Shown one piece after another: positions 51,257-64,000 of a stretch of 64,000 nucleotides of DNA; within the stretch, counting starts at the first letter, position 1, and each line of letters opens with the position of its first letter. The position numbers and the translations under genes were made by a program. This DNA is from Urechis unicinctus. Its lineage: Eukaryota; Annelida; Polychaeta; Xenopneusta; Urechidae. The notes beneath the pieces are model-generated. The model saw nothing but the letters and a program-made list of their open reading frames with translations, was not told the origin of the DNA and did not search any database. The stretch spans positions 23,099,980-23,163,979 of the forward strand of contig CM067350.1 in NCBI GenBank assembly GCA_034190875.2, in the 5' to 3' direction.

Positions 51257-51562
51257 AATATGGCACGTGGTAGACGCTTGTGGACTCCTGAAGCTGAAAA
51301 TGGCGGAGTTTGGGCGATAATACCAGAACACATGGAATTGCGCACGCGTAGTTTCTTGACCCAGTCTACATATTGTTGTAAACAAAGTTCGGAGGATGTT
51401 TTCAAAGCGACGATATAAATGAATCATCGACGAATTGGTGTACCCATTTTTCTAAGACAAATTACAATCGAGTCATTTTAGCAGCTAGACAAAAAACGGG
51501 AACAAAATTCAGTTTGAACCTGGCACCTATTATCATCGCTCATTTTGTCCCATATCTCCGCT
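51257..51562. repeat. dispersed repeat, copy B
   Basis: Counterpart of 13953-14231 in the same orientation, with the shared landmarks AATATGGCAC, GATAATACCAGAA, ATTTTAGCAGCTAGACAAAA and GAACCTGGCA. About 300 bases; no coding content. Confidence 0.7.
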
Positions 51563-51679
51563 AAAAAAAATTATGTGAGCTCTCGGTTGAATCCGAACCT
51601 TGGATCCATATATACGGCTCTACAAACACCTCAGACATTTTCTCTTATTGAAAGTAGGCACTTTGCTCTTATATATGAT

Positions 51680-51870
<191 letters not shown>

Positions 51871-51879
51871 CTCTGTAAA

Positions 51880-53680
51880 GGGTATTGTTTTACCTAATTT
51901 GAATGAAATTTAATGAAACACCGTGGTTTTATGTCGCTTCGAACAGGGAAGTTATATCGCTACAGTAATAGATGAGGATGATTGTGGTATTTCGCCAGCT
52001 CCCCTTGGCATATACCCGTTCACCGAACAGGTCTGCAAACCCCCGTCGAAGGTGTGGAAGTTTAACGCGATTTAACCGGGATAGGAATTTCACACGTTTA
52101 AAATACATACCTCTTCATATATTGCCTTCTATATTTATATTCCAAACATAATTCCACTGGTATTTCTCGAGGTCTTTATCCGTATATATTTACCATACGT
52201 ACCTTACCCGTTGTTTTTCTCGCCGCGTTGTTCACGTATCTTTGAGTGTACAAGATGATAGAGTGAGTCCAGAGGTGGTAACATGCGACACAGCTGACCA
52301 GTGGTCACTTACCATTCAGCTATGCCAACATCTTGCCTGGTCTGGACTCGCAACATACACTCCTCTCAACCGCAAACGCCTATAGCGCATCCTCAGTTTC
52401 AGCAACCGCAGAGCAATCAAGTCGAAAAAAGACATAGACCAATGTATATTGAATAAAGCGTATCTCAAGCTTCGTCTCTTTTACGTGAAAATATATATGT
52501 CCACCATGGAAAATAATTCATAATCACCGGATATGAATCCATACGAGCCTTTCTTTAAGATATACTATAGGGGTAATTAGGCGATGTGATATTCGAGTAA
52601 GAACAAACAAAAGGCTCCAAGTAAGGGGAATTAAAAAACCTACCTTTGTACACAATCATTGGGTAAAGAAAGGAAATACCACAGACACTAGGAACTCGAT
52701 GCAAAGTTTCTGAGATCCGAACAGAAGGGTGAATATAATGAACCAACAGAATGTCGGAAACTTAACATCGGGATCCGAGCGCCTAGGTTCTCGCGGGAAC
52801 TGCAAGCCAAACTCGTGCTATTTATATGAAAGTACACATTAATAACAATCAATGCGAATACCGACCACCCCCCCCCCCTACCCGCACACACACCCTTCAC
52901 ACTACATAGTACGTCCAACTCTTTGCTATATGCGGTCGAAGATTTGTCTTCAAATTCAAGAGCATAACCATTCATAAACACAAATAAGTTATATCCCACT
53001 CACGATTAATATGTAACTACTTTCCCAGGTTTAATAATAATAATCATTATTTGAATGTGTATGAGTTATGTACTATACAGGCACGGTGTGTGAAATGAAA
53101 TATACTACCATGCAGGCCCGGTGTGTGAAATGAAATATACTGCCATTCATTGGTACAGTATATCGCATTTCAGACACTAGGCCTGTAGTACCTAAATAAA
53201 ACACATCAAAATAATCTGTTATCGGGCGAACAGATTGATGAGACTTTCTGCATCAATGAATAAATACCACGTGACCGTATTGGATTACAAGAGCATACGG
53301 AGCATACAAGAGAAAGTGGTACTGGTAATGCTCACGGACTAAATCTGCAGTGCATATAAGGAGGAAACTCAACCAAACGAACCTCAAAATACTGATGGTC
53401 ATTAAAACAGAACGAATGCCCCATGACCGTATAGCTCTTTAACCTTGAAAAAGTTAAGGCTAAAAAAATCCGAAAACAGGCACCCTTTTTTCTAATCGGG
53501 TTAAGTTTTGATATTTTTAAGCACCGAGCGCTACACAGTACACTACAACATGTTTGATCAATAACAGTGATAATTCAGTCTTCATATGATTGATGTTAAC
53601 AACGAAACCAAATACACGAAAGGATTTTGAAAATAACGTAGACGGCGAAAATTAACATGGTGGAGCGACGCTACGACTTG
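51880..53680. other. intergenic stretch
   Basis: No gene supported. At 52268-52352 an inverted pair GAGTCCAGA/TCTGGACTC encloses an A-box-like sequence on the minus strand (TAGCTGAATGGTAAG). At 53080-53185 a pair of near-identical GGCCCGGTGTGTGAAATGAA copies is followed by an inverted partner. 52755-52782 holds a dispersed GGATCCGAGCGC motif. Confidence 0.4.
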
Positions 53681-53691
53681 TGAAGCGAGGC

Positions 53692-53762
53692 CCCGTAACG
53701 GTCTCGAACTCACGACCCCTCGGCTATGAGCAGACACTCACCCAGTAGAAACATACAACCTC
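53692..53762 (-). repeat. tRNA-derived SINE head
   Basis: The minus strand has TACTGGGTGAGTGTCTGCTC (A-box region) and GGGTCGTGAGTTCGAGACC (B box). It aligns with the tRNA-like stretch at 43918-43990 over the anticodon-to-B-box part (for example GGTCGTGAGTTCGAG versus TGTCGTGGGTTCGAA). No intact acceptor stem. Confidence 0.45.
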
Positions 53763-53769
53763 GGTGGGA

Positions 53770-55640
53770 GTAGATATCGACACTGTACGTTATGGACGTA
53801 CCTCATGTTTTTTCCCCCAGCGTAACAACGCGTGCAGGATCTTGATCATTTACCGCGTGTGGAGAGTAAAGGACCCACAGCAAATTTAGTTCGGTCTTCC
53901 CACTCTGGAAAAAATGAAGACGCAGTTTGATTTTGCCATTAGTGGTGGCTGAAATTTTAACACCGACGAATTCAGGCTGGTGTATCTCGGCCTCACCATT
54001 TGATGCACGTGTGGTCACCAGATTCATCGCTTAGAAACTAATATATACTCGCTCGCGTTCACTCTAATTTTGATGAAGCAACTTATGCCCTTTACCTAGC
54101 CGGGTCACGGTACAGCCGACAGCGACCTCCCTCTCAGAGGTCGGTGCCTCCAACGATAAATTAAGAGGAAAACAGCGAAAGGTTGTAGGTAGCCTTGAGG
54201 GACATCGATGAAGATGCTGGTAACAAGGAGACCGAAGCTACGCCAAGGCACGACCTTAGTGACTAGACTACACGACCCCCCCACTCCTGCATTTGCTGTT
54301 ATCCTTCCCAAGCCAAGTTTACATATCCAGTGACTGGCGTACGATTTGCGCGCAGCATACAAGTGCCGTAAGTGTTTGGAGTTGGAGAACAGATCCACCA
54401 CTAGTGTATTCCACACATACGGCGGAATTGCCCTTCAAGCATGTGCAGTAAGCCACGCTCAATGTCCAGATTAGCGTCTGTGGGGGAATGGGCGGTTGTG
54501 TTTACGTAAACAACGCGGCAGGGAATTTCGAACGATTATCTCGCTGAGTCATGTTTTAAGTCTCGCGAGATGCGTACGACAGCGGATCAACGGCGGCTGA
54601 GTTCTCGCCATGAGATGGCGCTGTCGATGAATCACTTGAGTTAGGAAATGGTTGCATTGCGTTGCATGTAAGCGTCGATGATATATCGTAAATGATTTTG
54701 AAAACCATCAGATGACAAGTGAAATGGGGGAGGTTTTATGAGTAAACGGAAATCGTAGAAGGATTGAATAAATTGCTAGAGATGAGATATTACCTCAATT
54801 GAAGAGCGGTACCCAGGTAACAATTGAGAATCATTTGCAACCTTGTCGGTTATTCCTTTGTAGATCACGTTGCTTCCATGAAGACGATTCGGTTTGAACG
54901 TATTCCAAGCACGGCTGACGTATCCAACATCCTGGCTCTCCGATATCACTCTCCGATCTAAGTAAGTGAAAGCGTGAGTGAGTGCGACTGTGTGAGTGAG
55001 TGGCGGAGTTAGTGAGGATACGAGCGAACTAATTGGTGGAAGACTGACTGAGAGAAACCCCTCGACATCCGTCTTGTAACTTTCGCTTGCAGGAATGACG
55101 AAGCTGGCAAGGAGACCGAAGACTTAATTTCAAGCCGACGGAGTTCAAACAATTTTGAAATAGAAACCCGTGGTTGGCTAAGAGGTCGGGGTGTGTGAGG
55201 GGGGAACCTAGAGGTTCAATGTTGATATAAGACACACACGGCTTCGGAGGGTGGGGACGTGGGGGGGGGGGGGGGGTAGGGGCCGCTGTGGCAGACTTGG
55301 GAATAAGGCCATGTGTGGTCTAAAAGGCTTGCTTGGTGCGAAAATAATCAGTTAAGAAAACACGAAGTGAAAAGCTAACATGCTCGCTTTGCTGAATCTC
55401 CATTGCCACCCGACCCCCAAATTTAGCCATCTATATACCCGCATGGCTAACCAAACTGACTAAACAATTCACCCCTTCAGCGCAAAGGCTAGTGTGTTTA
55501 AACCGTGAGTTAACTATGGAATCTTTTGTATATATTTGACTTACGTACTCACTCCCTTCCCAGGTAGTTTTCACTTCGTCAATTTGTCGTTGGGGGAGAG
55601 TGTGCGGGGAGGGGGTGTAGCGTTTCTGACATGTGTACCG
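53770..55640. other. intergenic stretch
   Basis: Minus-strand ORFs of 74 and 103 codons (53803-54027, 54105-54416) are not recognised. The words GGAGACCGAAG with a preceding GCTGG recur at 54215 and 55105. Poly-G at 55260-55276. Confidence 0.35.
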
Positions 55641-55649
55641 AAAGGTTCT

Positions 55650-55777
55650 CTGGACGCGGGTGTATGTGTGAGGGGTGGGGGATCATAAGTGCCAACTAGA
55701 GATGTTGGCAGAAAAATTGGGGGTGGGGGAGATGGCACTTAAGATCCCCCACCTCTCACGCATACACCCGCGTCCAG
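55650..55777. repeat. 128 bp inverted repeat (hairpin)
   Basis: Arms of ~44 bases: CTGGACGCGGGTGTATG... at the left and its near-exact reverse complement ending ...CATACACCCGCGTCCAG at the right, around a ~40 base loop. G-rich stem. No clear target duplication. Confidence 0.8.
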
Positions 55778-55779
55778 TA

Positions 55780-58518
55780 TGGTTGGCCATAGTAAAGAGA
55801 TCTAATATACGCGGAAAAGGTCCTGGCCTGTAGTTGCCTACATCTTTGTAAGTTTACCATGTTACTGCTTTTTCTTGGACCCTTTGTCTTAGTTAATTAG
55901 AAGGTCGCCTACTTGAGTTGATGCTGAGCGCCAAATTAAAGAGACTCAAAGATGGACTTTGGAGAACCTCAGGCATTTGCAGAACCGATTTAATCGGAGG
56001 GTGGACTGCTGGGATAAATCCTGGTCAACAAAACTTTGGGAATGAAATACAATATTGACGAGTTTCGAATCGCAATCCATCCGTGCTCTCTAATCGAAAT
56101 TAATCATTGACTTTGTTGCGAATGCGTCGCAAAAAATAATGTGTTCGAAGCGTAATTATGCGCTCGAATTCTTATTTGTCCTACCAGATATCGTTTATTC
56201 TTAACCAACGCCGGTCATGGTCTTGAGATACCAGCGAGCCGACCACGAGGCGATATATATGGAATACCGACGCAAACAGCACTCACTCGGAAATGACCAG
56301 TTTACGAGTAAACCAGTAGTTTACGCGTCAAGTAGTCATTTTTATGCGTAAACTGCTTGGACTTTTGACTCTTATGGCCAACCATAATCAACTCCATTTC
56401 ACCGTCCAACAGATGACGTAAACGAACCAAGCTAAACTAACATTAACTTGCCCAGGGGGATATTATAAGTGTGATACCCACCCAGTCACTGAATAGCATG
56501 AAACACCTTGGTGAATCGATGCCATTTGCCTTAACAAAATAACTTTCGCCATAGCAAACGCAACAATTATCACAATAAAAACGACTAAAATCAGAAATTA
56601 AAATTTGGTTACCTGATGTTTAATAGATAAGTTTTTCCATTTTGTGAGTGAGATTTTCATTCTTTCCCGAAATGAACAAAGAAACTTGCCAGGGTGTCTG
56701 TTTAAGTGCAGTGGTAGTGGTTCCAAAGCCAATTGCACCACTGTCCCCTACTTGGGATATCCATGAGTCGAATGTTTTGCTGTGTGCATGCCTTTTCCAC
56801 AAGAGCGAGTCAGCTTTTCATGGCCAGATAATGTGGCATAGAAAAATACACCCGCTTATGAGGAATAGCGGGATGGGGGGGGGGAGGGTTGTCGGTGGGG
56901 TGTTGGGGATGAAGAGCAAGACAATGTTGTGTTGACTCGTGGTACAAGTGATGGTGGCTGTGAGGGGGTGGGGCTGGGTTGGGTCAGGTGGGGTGTGTTT
57001 GGGTAGGGAAAAGGGCGGTGGGGTAGGGGAATAAGGCAGGTTCTTTTGCCATTTGGACGGAGGTCCGCTGAGGTCCTTGCAGGACTATGGCAAGCATGTT
57101 TGGAGGAGGAGCGCAGAATTTCCTGTAGGTTCATTTATACAAGTGTGCTGCAGACGACTTACTTGTGAAAAGCTGCATGGACATCGCACGGAAGTCGGCT
57201 TGTACTGACCCACACACACTTGTGATCTGCTTACACTCAGCGAGGCCTTTTCTCTCGGTAACACACGGACAAACAAACAATTCTCCACGTCAAATATTCC
57301 CGCTATTACTACGCGGCAGAGCAAGGAACGGATCCTATAAGCTACATCATCGAAACACCTGCGCCCCCAGGCAATAGATTGAGGTACTAAGATGTTAGCG
57401 AGACCTCTTGGTGATGCAGATTTAACAAGTGTTGGTGTCGTAATAATGGACGACAGGAAGAGGTCTGATCCTCAAGTATTTGACGCATACAGACGAAAAA
57501 AACATACTGTGTAAATAAATGTGATTTCGTGTATGGATTCATAGGGTTTGAAGGTTTATGTAGCAGAGTCAACGCCCATAAATCATCCGTCGCCCAAACC
57601 AACGCTTACATAAGTCATGCAGACTGTTTAAAAAAATAAGAAATCCGGCCTCCTCGTAACAGCGCAGATTAGCACCTTATATTATAAACCGTGAATGCGA
57701 AGTTGAATCGTGTTATCAAAAACTACGCGTTTATCGGACGCTCGTCGTGGAAGCGGGACGTTGCGTAATTGCGCATGCGCAGAGTAATCTCAACCTCCGA
57801 AAAACATCATAAATATTTTTAACCTGGCTTAAATTGGGCGTGGGGCATTTTCATAAATGCTCACTGCAAATGGTGCGCGAAATCGCCGGTGGCTACAAGC
57901 TGCTCAGGTGAAAATGTAAGCCCTAGAGTTAAGGAGCGAATGAGTGTTTTGCAGAGTGAGGCTGGTGCGTCAGACAATCTATAAATTCATGTACATATAA
58001 TACGTGCTGTAAATCGAATCCATGCCAGTACAAACGGAGCATGGTTATAACAACAGACGACGATTTCGAGAGGAATGATATTTATCCTTGGATAATTTAG
58101 ATCGTAGTTGCAGAACTCACTCACCTGAATTACCATTGCAAGCTGTAAAACAGCCGCTACCGGCATGCACGCATGTCTCAACCAAGCGGTCCAATCAAAT
58201 TCAGCTCAAAAATTATAATCACCGGTCACTTTATACGATCTCTCGTAATACTGGATCCGTTATTTAGCAACCTTATTACGGCTGTCGAAGAGAGATACAG
58301 CTCATTTTCACTAGAAACCAAATGATTTTTTCCGGGAATACCAAATGCTCTGCTGCCTCGGGACGAACTGACGCGGATCGTCTTGTGCCAACTTGCTTCG
58401 AGCACTGGGGGGCTGCCCTGTCAGACCCGAGCCCAACCAAGCTGAAGGCAAATATTTACAATGTATTGACCCTGCATAATGGGAATAGACTCGGCTTTTA
58501 CTCCAGAATAGCGTTGAT
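55780..58518. other. intergenic stretch with a perfect NRF1-type palindrome
   Basis: TGCGCATGCGCA at 57770-57781 exactly fits the NRF-1 consensus. Palindromic TTTACGNGTAAAC-type words cluster at 56300-56350. G-rich runs occur at 56870-57030. No gene is supported before the small ORF at 58519. Confidence 0.4.
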
Positions 58519-58698
58519 ATGTACGAAAGTGACTCGGATAAATCCAAACTGCAGGAGAGGTTTGAACAGCGAGAAAGTGAACACGACAATGCATACATCC
58601 AAGGGTTTCGGCTCGCACGCCGTCAGCTAGTGACCTTCCAGGGGGCCTTCAACGAAAACGTATCGCGGCGTTCGATAACTAGCGTCCTAACTATGTGA
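58519..58698 (+). CDS. 59-residue ORF, possible small protein or first exon
   Basis: The frame opens MYESDSDKSKLQERFEQRES, continues EHDNAYIQGFRLARRQLVTF, then QGAFNENVSRRS..., and stops at 58696. The composition is that of a folded or coiled, charged protein rather than random sequence. CTCCAG at 58506 could act as an acceptor for an exon starting AATAGCG. The opposite strand and another frame also have longer ORFs here (58322-58630, 58311-58598) with less protein-like content. No family recognised. Confidence 0.35.
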   Translation: MYESDSDKSKLQERFEQRESEHDNAYIQGFRLARRQLVTFQGAFNENVSRRSITSVLTM

Positions 58699-58699
58699 T

Positions 58700-62320
<3,621 letters not shown>

Positions 62321-62324
62321 CATA

Positions 62325-63020
<696 letters not shown>

Positions 63021-63022
63021 CA

Positions 63023-63072
63023 TAGCCGTGCACGACGTTTATTGGTATATATATATATATCGTTCGCGGCTA
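63023..63072. mobile_element. 50 bp palindromic micro-element with 9 bp TSD
   Basis: Begins TAGCCGTGCACGACG and ends CGTTCGCGGCTA, with a TA-rich middle. It is flanked by the exact 9-base repeat ACATCATCA (63014-63022 and 63073-63081). Second copy of the family at 7259-7305. Confidence 0.8.
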
Positions 63073-63081
63073 ACATCATCA

Positions 63082-64000
63082 GTGACATCCTCATCATCAC
63101 AACTTGAGCAAACTCGTTCATGACAAGCAATATGCTTGGATTCTTACAATATCAAACACCTTGACGCCATAGATGGACCCACCTTTCTAATCACACGAAG
63201 TTCCATAAGCTTCACAGCAGGAACGTAACTCCTAAAACCGTTCGCTGACAGACATGTGTTTGGAAATCCATAATCATCGTTCCTTATTATGTACACCAAG
63301 CGTTAAACTTCATCGACTCTGTGCGAATATTATTATCTTGGAATAGGCGTGGTTCTTTCAACGTTATGATAGACGGAATGTATCTATGTATTCACACCAT
63401 TTGTGACAATGCAATCAGGAATTTAATATCATAACGTTTTTCGTAAAACGTCATACATTCATGATCATAGTTTGTGTCGTATTTGTTAACATTAATAATT
63501 AGCGTAAACATCTGATAATTCCACAAAGTACAATGTATGGTCATACATTGTACGTACTTATAGATCACAATTCAGTTACTTTCCGCGTTGATGCGTTATT
63601 TATTACTTATATAGCTGGAAATTATTTCAGGTGTGACAGTCATGCAACAAGCAAATACTTCATCAACTTCTGTCAGATATGTAATTTTGAAGCAAAAACA
63701 TTCACCCTGCACAAAAATCAATTAGCCCTGCCACATAAACAACTTGAGCAACAGCTGTTCGGTTTATTGGGCGATATTGCATAAATGATTATTTTAGCAG
63801 CGATCATAACGCATTGACGACATTATGATAGATCTAATGGCAATTTTTTTTACAGCAATAATGCGCGCGAGTTATTGGTAAATTTTGCATCTACGGCTAT
63901 GATCTTATATTTGTCAATTGTGAGCATCTTATTCATACATTATGAATGCTATCGTAGATCTCAGGTGGCCATCCGAGCTACGAAAGGTATACAGCACCCA
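63082..64000. other. right-edge stretch, one unrecognised ORF
   Basis: The 83-codon ORF at 63533-63784 (including FRCDSHATSKYFINFCQICN) opens after a near-palindrome and could be an exon: its part from ~63630 follows a TTTCAG acceptor (ATTATTTCAG|GTGTGACAGTC). No family recognised. Confidence 0.25.

Noticed and set aside
53803..54416. Two minus-strand ORFs of 74 and 103 codons as a gene
   Set aside because: No family resemblance, different frames without clear splice joints, and low coding character.
54866..54961. Well-bordered exon (tttgtag ... TCTAA|gtaagt) with frame MKTIRFERIPSTADVSNILA
   Set aside because: The only open frame hits a stop exactly at the donor and no partner exons were found; at best a UTR or non-coding exon.

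Overview
The window is animal nuclear DNA: it has spliced genes with GT-AG introns, long AT-rich introns, and many (TA)n microsatellites and short inverted-repeat elements. The gene content (an animal ERMP1 and ZRANB2) and repeat density suggest an invertebrate, probably marine, but the phylum cannot be fixed from the sequence. There is no operon, CRISPR array or bacterial feature.

Left part (1-12.5 kb): a fragment resembling a C48 (Ulp1/SENP) peptidase at the left edge, local tandem duplications, a ~4.1 kb DNA transposon with ~480 bp inverted arms around a frame-broken transposase (3133-7249), a 47 bp palindromic micro-element with a 9 bp target duplication, a 1.4 kb TACA/GCAT microsatellite (9.18-10.64 kb) and a 264 bp hairpin MITE with an 8 bp target duplication (11616-11879).

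Middle (12.5-41.3 kb): three genes. A plus-strand helical, HEAT/ARM-like protein of unknown identity has exons from 12.56 to about 18.3 kb. ZRANB2, an SR-like splicing factor with two RanBP2-type zinc fingers, lies on the minus strand (24936 down to 20344; 8 coding exons, 306 residues). ERMP1/FXNA, an ER membrane metallopeptidase of family M28, lies on the plus strand (25714-41275; 14 coding exons, 907 residues). Both of these were reconstructed exon by exon with consistent splice phases. They are head-to-head, with about 780 bp between start codons, so they probably share a divergent promoter. Their introns carry a pogo-like element (22351-23114), other inverted-repeat elements and TA tracts.

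Right part (41.3-64 kb): mostly gene-poor repeat DNA. It holds a 903 bp TIR element, a reverse-transcriptase relic, a 1.16 kb CpG-rich 27 bp satellite, the second copy of a ~300 bp dispersed repeat, several tRNA-like SINE heads, a 59-residue ORF of protein-like composition (58519-58698) and the second copy of the 9-bp-TSD micro-element (63023-63072).

The most distinctive new signals are the micro-element pair, the 27 bp satellite, the nested palindromic transposon and the TAGTCA/TGACTA element.
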